DNA from: JBMORL01 sp049322335
GTDB taxonomy: Bacteria; Bacteroidota; Bacteroidia; Flavobacteriales_D; UBA2798
DNA: 64,000 nt
NCBI GenBank assembly: GCA_049322335.1
Contig: JBMORL010000048.1
Span: forward strand, 70,905-134,904
Direction: 5' to 3'
A model generated the notes under the pieces. That model was not told the DNA's origin and did not search any database. It saw only the letters and a list, made by a program, of their open reading frames with translations. The position numbers and the translations under genes are program-made. Shown here piece by piece: positions 36,601 through 43,299 of the stretch (position 1 is the first letter of the stretch; every line of letters begins with the position of its first letter).

Positions 36601-36954
36601 TTCGGCTGCCATTTTTTCGAGGCCGGCAATAGCGGTTACATAATCATCTTCCTGCAGGTAAGAATTGTATTTCATGACATAGATCATGGATTTGATCACC
36701 TGCGGGCCATTGTTTTCCTTTTGGGCGGAAGTATAGATTTTCATTACTTCTTCGAGTGCCGATTTGGGCAATCCCTTGCGGTCGAGCGAATCGATTTTCG
36801 CCCATTGTTTATCGTAGTCGCCTCCTTCGGGCAATAACGTATAGGGGCCTGCTTTTTCGGTAATAACAGGTTTTCCTTTTTTTACAATAGTGGTAATGGC
36901 ACTGGTGGTAAAAGCCAATAAAATAGCCCCGAAAAATAATTTAATGCGATTCAT
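30694..36954 (-). CDS. Alpha-2-macroglobulin family protein with thioester motif
   Basis: 2086 aa from the ATG at 36954 (MNRIKLFFGAILLAFTTSAI, signal peptide without a lipobox); the frame stays open upstream to 37065, but those residues precede the signal. Bacterial A2M traps proteases in the periplasm or at the surface. Seen: MG2-type FTDRAIYRPGQTVHFKGIRL, the A2M domain ahead of the thioester (FFPHLQTDQDGNVIVKFTAP and EALTKWKVMGIGHTKDLKIG), and the thioester-domain motif YPYECAEQTFSRFY with C1538 and Q1541. A helical thioester-domain stretch follows (WPWFPGMEESRYITQHIV). An unusual Tyr-rich segment is near residues 780-800 and another near 1190-1215. No PBP1C gene, the frequent partner in other phyla, is adjacent. 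Confidence 0.9.
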   Translation of the reverse strand: MNRIKLFFGAILLAFTTSAITTIVKKGKPVITEKAGPYTLLPEGGDYDKQWAKIDSLDRKGLPKSALEEVMKIYTSAQKENNGPQVIKSMIYVMKYNSYLQEDDYVTAIAGLEKMAAESQAPQKQMIHSIIAEVYWGYYSSNRWKFMNRTQTVNFKNEDIRTWDLKTISQQITKHYLLSLTNSDLTKTVSIKSYDDILVSYTNTRHLRPSVYDFLAHRAIDFFSGTEFDVTRPAVTFKLENPALFTDLKTFNTLNLSTTDTLSTKFHAIKTLQNLSKFHENDKDTSVIVDLELKRLRFVRNYSVVEEKDTLYYQALQNLFNKYAKHHSAAEISYEIAKWHNDRAVRYNPVISDDFKWENKTAIRICEETMKKYKDAYGSFLCKQLKTNIEQKTLSFRAEDAFVPNEPSKVIITSKNIDKLYFRVIKPGWDFNMSESYDQDQLIKKYKEFKPVHTWEQDMKDDKDFNSHNLEIKIPNLEKGYYVILAATDKDFKTKNQAVAYTGVGVTNISYIERRSYTEENYDITVLHRETGEPLQGVKAQIYEKEYNYTLRKYQVKKAESYTTDENGFFQVKRGNRDYRYFYIDFTYGDDRLNSDQSYYQYRPYNYSKAQTVTYFFTDRAIYRPGQTVHFKGIRLHTADDNKHTLATNESANVILYDYNYQKIADLNLTTNEYGTFSGTFTAPTGVINGQMHITDGYGTHYFSVEEYKRPKFEVVFEPVKGSYKLNQTVKVQGNAKAFAGSNVDGASVKYRITRNMYYPYWYYDRYSYYNNSYYYGYNNYAATELKNGELVTDENGNFMIEFTALEDKKAGRGTMKPNFSYTITADVTDINGETHTAATTVNVGPVSMVLSIGVPANIAFSEKEKFVISATNLNYTPVNAKGNIVIHKLKSPETTFIERRWEQPDRHALTKEEHYAAFPGELYENENDRTLWAKGNKVFEMSFDTEKKDSLELKNISSWQPGDYILEAISKDSFGVEVKDIKYFTVYSDQSGPMSLNKPYWSDIIDVNCEPGEKARFMIGTKLTNVKALYEVEHKGKIVEKKWLTLNNEQKLIELPVDESHRGGYSVHVAFTKNNRNYRETFNVYVPFTNKEFDVEFETFRNKILPGSNEEWKLKLKGKKGEKIAAEMLMTMYDASLDEFASNYFSFYPWQSYYATKSWNTSFGFNARNASVYQDEWYTYYSAPGKYYDYLNWFGYQTYYYGYNRYYYDDMDGNYAVRGVREESGAEIAEFEKSADESVDKKEAGNGSFRVNKQAVAGSTAIVDGKFDFGTKDANLANINSPVPADGFIGGKAGEPKDMTKVAARKNMSETAFFFPHLQTDQDGNVIVKFTAPEALTKWKVMGIGHTKDLKIGQITETLQTQKELMVMPNAPRFFRENDKIVFVSKISNLSDKDLEGTAQLFLSDAITTKALDDKFKNNNAQKKFSVKKGQSTSVAWEISIPEGVDAVTYKVVAKAGTFSDGEEVPVPVLTNRMMVTESLPLPIRKKGTKTYSLTKLVNSKSSATLRNHKLTLEYTSNPAWYAIQALPYMMEYPYECAEQTFSRFYANSIATHVVNSSPKIKAVFQSWQQKSPEAFLSNLQKNQELKELILQETPWVLEAKDESERKKRVALLFDLNRMSNELSSALRKLEQSQSSNGGWPWFPGMEESRYITQHIVTGMGHLDKMGVKNVRDDRRVWNMVVNAVRYLDARVVEDYEYLKRHYPEYKTTQHISYDVIQFMYARSYFKDLPMGKGLKEAMEYYSAQAKKYWLNFNIYAQGMLALAAHRLEIDKLAFDITKSIKEKSITHEELGMYWKDNVAGYSWYESPIETHALMIEMFDEVANDMEAVEELKVWLLKNKQTHDWKTTKATAEACYALLLRGTDVLANDELVEVKLGDMVVDPRQQPDVKVEAGTGYFKTSWSGNDIKPEMGDVTVTKKNDGVAWGALYWQYFEQLDKITTHETPLKLSKKLFLVKNTFAGPVIAPIDETVKLAPGDKVRVRIELRVDRGMEYVHMKDMRASCFEPVNVFSRYKWQDGLGYYESTKDAATNFFFDYLPKGTHVFEYDLFVSHAGDFSNGITTIQCMYAPEFTSHSEGIRVKVEGK

Positions 36955-37042
36955 GATGTTGGGATTGATGAATAAATGTAAGGTTTTTTGCTTTATCTGT
37001 GAGTCTGTACACCCCGGCCGTTCAGCCGTTCGAAAAGGAATG

Positions 37043-38107
37043 TTAAGAAATGTAAAAACGGGCAATGTCTGCCTCTTTTTCTACCGGGCTTTTCTGTAGT
37101 AAATGGTCGGCCAGCTGGCTGGCAAAATAAGGTGCAAGAATCACTCCTTTGGTACCCAAACCATTGAAAATACTGAGTTGCGGATGATGCGGATGGGTGC
37201 CAATAACGGGTTTGCGGTCGTAGCTGGCGGGACGAACACCAGCTTTCTGGGCTGTAATTTCAAAGGGAACTTTTACCAGGTCTTTTACCTTTTCCTCTAA
37301 ATCGTTTTTTGCTTTTTGGGTGATCGTTTCGTTGAGTTCATTCCATTCGAACGTAGAACCAGCGATGAAAGTGTTGTTGCCTTTGGGAAGAATAAAGCAG
37401 CCTTTGTGGAGAATAATATTTTCGGGCAGGCCGCTGGCTTTAAAATAAATAATCTCGCCTTTTGCGGGCACCATTTTTACGTTCTTAAAACAGGGATTGT
37501 CTTTTATCAGCCAACCTTCGCAAAATATCATTTTTTGTGTTTGAATTTCGTTTATGCTCACCCCGTTATTTTCCAAACGAATATCATTATAATTTATTTT
37601 CCGGTATATGATTTTATTTTCCTTTTCCAGTTGTGCTGTAACGGCAGATATAAATGCTTCCAGGTCGATGTAACCGGCATTTTTTACAATACCGTATCCA
37701 AACGGGGTGTTTATATTTCTTAAATACTCTTCTGTAATGGTATTTTCCGCAGAGATATATTTTCCTGCAAAATGGCTTTCGGTTTTTGACATCCAGTTAT
37801 TTTGTTCTTCGACAGACGGGAAAATGCGGGCCATTTTTAGGGGAAAAAAGAATTGTTTTCCGAAATATGTTTCGGCTTCGCGATAAAATTTTCCGGCAAA
37901 AGGGAAAAGCTCATCTGTTTTCCATCCCAGGGTGAGTCGTTTAAAAACAACCGGGTTAAAAATTCCGGCTGCCACGCGTGAGGAAGAAGAAAGAGAGGGA
38001 TCGGATATAACAATAAAGTCTGTTTTTCTTTTCAGAAATTCATAAGCGAGGGTGATGCCCGCTATGCCATTGCCGGTGATGATAAACTGAGGCGTAGGGA
38101 CAAATAT
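37043..38107 (-). CDS. FAD-dependent oxidoreductase (DAO family) with no standard start codon at its N-terminus
   Basis: The first conventional start in frame is the GTG at 37975, but that would remove the FAD-binding Rossmann motif. The frame is open upstream to a stop at 38135-38137 and encodes TPQFIITGNGIAGITLAYEF (GxGxxG), followed by FIVISDPSLSSSSRVAAG. None of these 53 codons is ATG, GTG or TTG; ATA at 38107-38105 is the best-placed candidate, five bases after the stop of the preceding gene. The protein would be about 354 aa. Later landmarks are GYGIVKNAGYIDLEAFISAV, PAKGEIIYFKASGLP and RPASYDRKPVIGTHPHHPQL with GLGTKGVILAPYFASQLADH, the C-terminal FAD-binding end. The substrate is unknown. 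Confidence 0.72.
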   Translation of the reverse strand: MFVPTPQFIITGNGIAGITLAYEFLKRKTDFIVISDPSLSSSSRVAAGIFNPVVFKRLTLGWKTDELFPFAGKFYREAETYFGKQFFFPLKMARIFPSVEEQNNWMSKTESHFAGKYISAENTITEEYLRNINTPFGYGIVKNAGYIDLEAFISAVTAQLEKENKIIYRKINYNDIRLENNGVSINEIQTQKMIFCEGWLIKDNPCFKNVKMVPAKGEIIYFKASGLPENIILHKGCFILPKGNNTFIAGSTFEWNELNETITQKAKNDLEEKVKDLVKVPFEITAQKAGVRPASYDRKPVIGTHPHHPQLSIFNGLGTKGVILAPYFASQLADHLLQKSPVEKEADIARFYIS

Positions 38108-38112
38108 TTGAG

Positions 38113-38289
38113 TTAGGCGGGAAGGCCGTGTTTGTTAAGAAACGTATTAACTTTTCTTGTTTTTTTAATAAAAACTTCCGGAATAACATTTTTATCAAGC
38201 CCTGCATCAACTGACATATGTTTTGAGCCTGCAGATCTCTTTTTAATTATGTTTTTATTTTTTGCCTGATTTTTTTTGTTTCGGTTCAT
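38113..38289 (-). CDS. Small basic protein paired with the DUF6934 gene
   Basis: 58 aa from the ATG at 38289 (a TTG two codons earlier is possible). The N-terminal half is very basic (MNRNKKNQAKNKNIIKKRSA) and the C-terminal half is VDAGLDKNVIPEVFIKKTRK, ending NTFLNKHGLPA. It starts 15 bp after the DUF6934 stop and stops five bases before the candidate start of the oxidoreductase. I recall short basic proteins next to DUF6934 genes in Bacteroidota, but cannot verify this here. A nucleic-acid-binding or toxin/antitoxin-partner role would fit; this is inference only. Confidence 0.6.
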   Translation of the reverse strand: MNRNKKNQAKNKNIIKKRSAGSKHMSVDAGLDKNVIPEVFIKKTRKVNTFLNKHGLPA

Positions 38290-38304
38290 ATACAAATATA
38301 CTGA

Positions 38305-38745
38305 TTATTTCTTTTTCCTGATTAAAAATATGTAATATTCGTTTTTCCTTTCAAATTTTTCCCACACCCCTTTGTTAAATCCAAATATCTCCAGGTCACC
38401 GGTTATTTGTGACAGGTTTGCAGAAATATATATTTTAAACAGTCTCTTTCGTGAAAGGGTATTGCCCTGGATGATCACACTATTTAGTTTCCCGTGTCGA
38501 AGAAACTCCAAAACAATCATGTGAATAGTATTTAGTACTTTATGGGTATCCCCATTATTGGTAATTGTAGTATCAAATACGTTGCCCGATTCATCGACAT
38601 CACCCAGCCCGAGATTGAAAACATAAGGCCGGTCTGTTGAAATAAACCCAACCCTTTTAAGGATCATGCCGTTTTTGCCTTTGCTGATGAACTCAAATGT
38701 CTTAAAATCGGGGGACACGGTAAACGGATAAAATTTATATTTCAC
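38305..38745 (-). CDS. DUF6934 family protein
   Basis: 146 aa, GTG start at 38745, no signal peptide. The sequence follows the pattern I associate with DUF6934: an N-terminal FKTFEFISKGKNGMILKRVG, then YVFNLGLGDVDESGNVFDTT, TNNGDTHKVLNTIHMIVLEF, VIIQGNTLSRKRLFKIYISA, and GVWEKFERKNEYYIFLIRKK. The family is common in Bacteroidota and has no known function. TATGTTTG on the minus strand (38757-38750) fits TAnnTTTG so close to the start that the mRNA would be nearly leaderless. It is the first gene of a tight group with the small basic protein and the oxidoreductase. Confidence 0.7.
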   Translation of the reverse strand: MKYKFYPFTVSPDFKTFEFISKGKNGMILKRVGFISTDRPYVFNLGLGDVDESGNVFDTTITNNGDTHKVLNTIHMIVLEFLRHGKLNSVIIQGNTLSRKRLFKIYISANLSQITGDLEIFGFNKGVWEKFERKNEYYIFLIRKKK

Positions 38746-38816
38746 CCCGCAAACATAACAAAATTATTTTCCAATGTATAACGTGATGTGAATATACGTA
38801 GTTTTACGTAATCAGG

Positions 38817-40582
38817 TTAATCTCCATACATCATTTCGTCCAGTACATTCATAAAAAATTCCAGATTGGAATAAGAATATTTATCCGATCCATCGGGATT
38901 TTTTACTCCATATTTATCTTTATTCAGTTTTAAATACTGGTACCGTTCTTCNNNNNNNNNNNNNNNNNNNNNNNNNNNNNNNNNNNNNNNNNNNNNNNNN
39001 NNNNNNNNNNNNNNNNNNNNNNNNNNNNNNNNNNNNNNNNNNNNNNNNNNNCATACATCATTTCGTCCAGTACATTCATAAAAAATTCCAGATTGGAATA
39101 AGAATATTTATCCGATCCATCGGGATTTTTTACTCCATATTTATCTTTATTCAGTTTTAAATACTGGTACCGTTCTTCCCGGGTAACCATAGAAACCGAA
39201 TCATATTCGTTAATGATCAGGCCATCATCAGCAATGACCATCATTTTTGTAAACCCGCTTTTGTCTTTATATGAGACTTCTTTTTCTATTTCCCCGGGGA
39301 CAGAATTTTTGAAAACAGAAGAAAATGTTCCCTCCAGCAAAACAGCAATGGCCTTTTCAGGATAAACAGCGTTATCAAAAACATTCTCCATAATTGCCAT
39401 TTTTGTATTAATTCTTACCGGTGCCCTGTATACTTTGTGCTTTTTTCCTGTGCTGAGTAATACAGTCGGTTTTACCTGTTTTTCATCACCCGTAAAATCA
39501 ACAGTGCCGGGATAATTTAATTTTACGTCTCCCACACTCCTGGTTGCTTTAAAACCTGTATCCGGTTTTATGAGTGGATAAAAATACCATTTGTAAATAT
39601 TTATTTTGGGATCTGCAAAAGCAATGGGAGCACAATTTTCAGCAACAATTACTTCAGCATTTAATTTTACTCCATAGGAAAAAAGCCAATTGTTTATCTC
39701 ATTTCCGGCAGCCAGTCCGATGGTTTCTCCGCTTTCTGAAAGTTCTTTTTCGTCAACATAAACAGGATCCGTCAGCCATATTATTTTTCCGCCATTCATC
39801 AAAAACTGGTCGATGATAAACTTTTCCCGGTTGTCGAAAGGTTGTGTGGGGCCACAAATAATCAGGCCGTCCAACTCATCGAGGCAATGAAGGTCGTATT
39901 TCCCTTCATTGTTTTTTATGTTTATTCTTTTTACTTCATAAAATATTTTCATTTCCTGTGCAATGCTGAATGTCTGATGCTCATTCGCTTCTCCGTGACC
40001 CCCGAGAAAGGCAACAACCGGTTTTTGGGGTGCCATGGCTTTTTTAATAAGAGAAAGAAATTTAAAGTTTAGCCCACCGGATATGTTTTCATGTAATGTT
40101 TTATAATTAAAATTTTTACCCAGCTGCGGAATATCAAACAATGAAACGGGAAATTCTTTACCCCGACAGGAAACCACACCACCCGGAAAAATAATTTTCA
40201 ATTCCGGCCTTCCGTCTTTTATCATTTCCAGTTCCGAATACGGCACTCCTTGTTTATACAATTCTTCCATCTTCTGTGCCACCCGTTCCTGGTTTTTATC
40301 CTGGTGAAGATTTTTAAAACTGAAATTTATTTTAGAATTATGGAACTGAAAATCTATCAGTAATTTTTTTGTTTCCTCTTCAATTTTTTTCAGCCCATCA
40401 GGTAAGTCACCGGTAAGATAGATCGTGAAATATATATTTTCTTTTACTCCTTCAATAAATTTAATTTCTTCATTGGAAAACCTGCAGGTTTTTTCATGCG
40501 GGGGCACTTGTCCGGCTTCCGTATTTCCGCACGAAAACCATACTAATAAAGCAGACGAAAGAAATAAATTATTTTTTTTCAT
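38817..40582 (-). CDS. GldG-like lipoprotein, crossing an artefactual gap
   Basis: A lipoprotein signal (MKKNNLFLSSALLVWFSC, Cys18) is followed by a GldG/ABC-auxiliary-type domain: KMEELYKQGVPYSELEMIKD, then PVVAFLGGHGEANEHQTF and MNGGKIIWLTDPVYVDEKEL. The 100-N gap lies near the 3' end. The sequence on both sides of the gap is the same 127 bp, so collapsing it gives a continuous 512-aa protein ending ...NVLDEMMYGD. GldG in gliding bacteria continues from this point into a basic stretch and a C-terminal membrane helix, and is encoded with GldF; neither is present here. It may be a soluble lipoprotein relative with an unknown role, or the true gene may continue on a different branch. Confidence 0.7.
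38825..39178. other. Assembly gap flanked by an exact 127-bp duplication
   Basis: 38825-38951 and 39052-39178 are identical over 127 bp, separated by exactly 100 N (38952-39051). This is how two contigs sharing one k-mer of 127 look when joined by a scaffolder instead of merged. The N stretch and one copy are very probably not in the genome. Confidence 0.9.
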
Positions 40583-40593
40583 ATTTCAGTAAA

Positions 40594-40623
40594 CAAAAAA
40601 CCCCGCTATCTCTAACGGGGTTT
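40594..40623 (-). terminator. Rho-independent terminator of the rimP-nusA-infB operon
   Basis: On the minus strand AAACCCCG and CGGGGTTT form an 8-bp stem (40598-40605/40616-40623) with a 10-nt loop, followed by a T-run (TTTTTTGTTT). It lies 14 bp after the infB stop codon. Confidence 0.85.
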
Positions 40624-40636
40624 GGGTTTAATTATT

Positions 40637-43258
40637 TTAAAGTGTTGCTTTTACTTCCACTTCTTCGAAAGCTTCCACAATATCGCCTTCTTTGATGTCA
40701 TTGAATTTATCAATGTTCAATCCGCATTCGAAACCATGTGTCACTTCTTTTACGTCATCTTTGAATCGTTTGAGTGATCCGAGGTTTCCGGTATAAATTA
40801 CAATTCCATCGCGGATAATGCGCACCTGGCTTTGACGGGTGATCTTTCCATCGGTAACATAACATCCCGCCACTGTTCCCACTTTTGTAATTTTGAAAGC
40901 CTGGCGTATTTCTGCCGTACCGATGATTTTTTCCTGCTTTTCGGGAGACAACATTCCTTCCATAGCATCCTTTACTTCTTCGATGGCTTTGTAAATAATC
41001 GAATATAGGCGGATATCGATCTCTTCGGTTTCGGCCAGTTTTCTTGCATTTACCGAAGGACGAACCTGGAATCCGATAATAATAGCGTTGGAAGCTGAGG
41101 CCAGCAATACATCCGATTCGGTGATAGCTCCCACACCTTTGTGTACGATTCTTACCTGTACGCGGTCGGTAGAAAGTTTCATCAATGAATCGGAAATTGC
41201 TTCCACAGAACCATCAAAATCTCCTTTTACGATAATGTTCAGTTCTTTGAAATCACCTATAGCCAGGCGTCTTCCGATTTCATCGAGTGTAATATGTTTG
41301 TGTGTACGAATTCCCTGCTCACGTAATAACTGTTCGCGCCTTGTAGCAATGTTCCGCGCTTCGCGTTCGTCATCCATCACGTTAAAAAGATCTCCTGCGT
41401 TGGGAGCGCCACTTAATCCGAGTATGGTTACGGGAGTTGCGGGCCCGGCTTCTTTCACCTGTGCCCCGCGCTCGTTATACATGGCTTTCACTCTTCCGCT
41501 ATGTGTTCCGGCCAATACAACATCACCGATTCTTAACGTTCCTGTGGAAACGAGAATGGTGGAAACGTATCCTTTTCCTTTGTCAAGTGAAGCTTCAATG
41601 ATAGTTCCTTTGGCAAGGCGATTGGGGTTAGCTTTCAGGTCGAGCAGTTCTGCTTCGAGCAATACTTTTTCCAATAGTTCATTTACACCTAATCCTTTTT
41701 TTGCAGAAATTTCCTGGCATTGGAATTTTCCTCCCCATTCTTCCACGAGAATATTCATTTGTGAAAGGTCTTCGCGGATTTTATCGGGTTTGGCTTCGGG
41801 TTTATCAATTTTGTTGATAGCAAATACCATGGGAACACCTGCTGCCTGTGCATGCGAGATGGCTTCTTTGGTTTGCGGCATCACACTGTCGTCTGCCGCA
41901 ATTACAATAATGGCAATGTCGGTTACTTTTGCTCCGCGGGCACGCATAGCAGTAAACGCTTCGTGGCCCGGAGTATCGAGGAATGTTATTTTTTTCCCGT
42001 TTTCGAGCACCACACCATAGGCACCAATGTGCTGTGTAATACCACCCGCTTCACCGGCAATAACATTAGCTTTACGAATATAATCGAGCAAAGATGTTTT
42101 ACCGTGGTCAACGTGTCCCATCACCGTTACAATCGGAGAACGATTGATGAGTTCATCCGGTTCATCCAGTTCTTCCACGATAGCTTCCTGGATGTCGGCT
42201 GTAACAAACTGTACTTTGTATCCGAATTCTTCTGCGATAATGGAAATGGTTTCTGCATCAAGTCGCTGATTGATGGATGCAAAAATTCCGAGGCTCATGC
42301 AGGCACCAATGATTTGGGTAGCTTGAGCATCCATCATTTTTGCCAGGTCGCTTACCGTTACAAATTCCGAAAGCTTGAGTACTTTTTCTTCTTCCTGTGC
42401 GCGGATGGCTTCTTCTTCGCGTTTTGCACTGAGCAATTCGCGTTTTTCCTTACGGAGTTTGGACGATTTTGATTTTCCTCCTCCGCTCAAACGAGCCAAA
42501 GTTTCTTTAATCTCTTTCTGAATTTCTTCTTCAGTAACCTCTGGTTTGCTGAATTTTCCGCCTTTTCCTTTTTGTTGTTCTTTTTTCTTTTCCTGGAGTG
42601 CGGTTTGTTCAACGTTTACTTTTTTAATGCGTTTGCGTTTCCGCTTTTTGTGATCGTGGTCATCCTGTTTTCCGCTGGATTCTTTTTGCACGGGAAGATC
42701 AATCTTACCCAGTACTTTCGGGCCGCTTAGTTTTTCTACTTCTGCTTTAATGGTTTCAATTTCCTGCGGAGCTTCGGGCCGGGGAGTTTCTTTTGCTACC
42801 GGTTCGCTTGTTTTTGTTTTCCCTTCTTTTTTATCTTCTTTTTGTTTCTTATCCCCGGTTTTTGTTTTTTTCAGTGAATCAAGATCAATTTTTCCCACTA
42901 CCGAAACTTTTACATCGTTATCTAGTTTGGGTTTGATAAGTTCCGGTTCGGCCTGTAAATTTTTAATCAGTATCTCTTCGGGTTCGGTGTCCGAATCGTC
43001 ATGGGGCCTTTTAGTTGTGGTATCAAGTGTGATGGTTTCGCGTTTTTCGCGGTTAATGACTTTACGCGATTTTTCTTTTTCCGATTTTTCGGTTTGAAAC
43101 TCTTCCAGCAGAAGGTTATATACTTCTTCGTCAATCTTGGCATTGGGATTGGCGTCAATCTTATGGCCTTTCTTATTCAGAAAATCCACAATGGTGGATA
43201 TGCCCACGTTGAGTTCGCGGGCCACTTTGTTCAATCGCAATGCTTTGACTTCTGACAT
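40637..43258 (-). CDS. infB: Translation initiation factor IF-2
   Basis: 873 aa. GTPase that brings initiator fMet-tRNA to the 30S subunit. An IF2_N domain (LRLNKVARELNVGISTIVDF) is at the start, then a long Lys/Glu-rich linker (about residues 55-280), a second IF2_N-like domain (VLKLSEFVTVSDLAKMMDAQ), the G domain (VTVMGHVDHGKTSLLDYIRK for G1, FLDTPGHEAFTAM for G3, INKIDKPEAKPDKI for G4) and domains II-IV ending in the tRNA-binding C2 domain. The length is normal for Bacteroidota. It follows nusA by 41 bp in the conserved rimP-nusA-infB order. Confidence 0.97.
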   Translation of the reverse strand: MSEVKALRLNKVARELNVGISTIVDFLNKKGHKIDANPNAKIDEEVYNLLLEEFQTEKSEKEKSRKVINREKRETITLDTTTKRPHDDSDTEPEEILIKNLQAEPELIKPKLDNDVKVSVVGKIDLDSLKKTKTGDKKQKEDKKEGKTKTSEPVAKETPRPEAPQEIETIKAEVEKLSGPKVLGKIDLPVQKESSGKQDDHDHKKRKRKRIKKVNVEQTALQEKKKEQQKGKGGKFSKPEVTEEEIQKEIKETLARLSGGGKSKSSKLRKEKRELLSAKREEEAIRAQEEEKVLKLSEFVTVSDLAKMMDAQATQIIGACMSLGIFASINQRLDAETISIIAEEFGYKVQFVTADIQEAIVEELDEPDELINRSPIVTVMGHVDHGKTSLLDYIRKANVIAGEAGGITQHIGAYGVVLENGKKITFLDTPGHEAFTAMRARGAKVTDIAIIVIAADDSVMPQTKEAISHAQAAGVPMVFAINKIDKPEAKPDKIREDLSQMNILVEEWGGKFQCQEISAKKGLGVNELLEKVLLEAELLDLKANPNRLAKGTIIEASLDKGKGYVSTILVSTGTLRIGDVVLAGTHSGRVKAMYNERGAQVKEAGPATPVTILGLSGAPNAGDLFNVMDDEREARNIATRREQLLREQGIRTHKHITLDEIGRRLAIGDFKELNIIVKGDFDGSVEAISDSLMKLSTDRVQVRIVHKGVGAITESDVLLASASNAIIIGFQVRPSVNARKLAETEEIDIRLYSIIYKAIEEVKDAMEGMLSPEKQEKIIGTAEIRQAFKITKVGTVAGCYVTDGKITRQSQVRIIRDGIVIYTGNLGSLKRFKDDVKEVTHGFECGLNIDKFNDIKEGDIVEAFEEVEVKATL

Positions 43259-43299
43259 TTATTTCCTTCCTTTAATTAATTACGTTTATTCGCAAGCCG

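Noticed and set aside
38952..39051. A frameshift or truncation of the GldG-like gene at the gap
   Set aside because: The flanks are an exact 127-bp duplicate. Collapsing them keeps the frame, so no break needs to be assumed.
41088..42020. 310-codon plus-strand frame across infB
   Set aside because: Antisense of the IF-2 GTPase domain. No family resemblance, and the sense gene is unmistakable.
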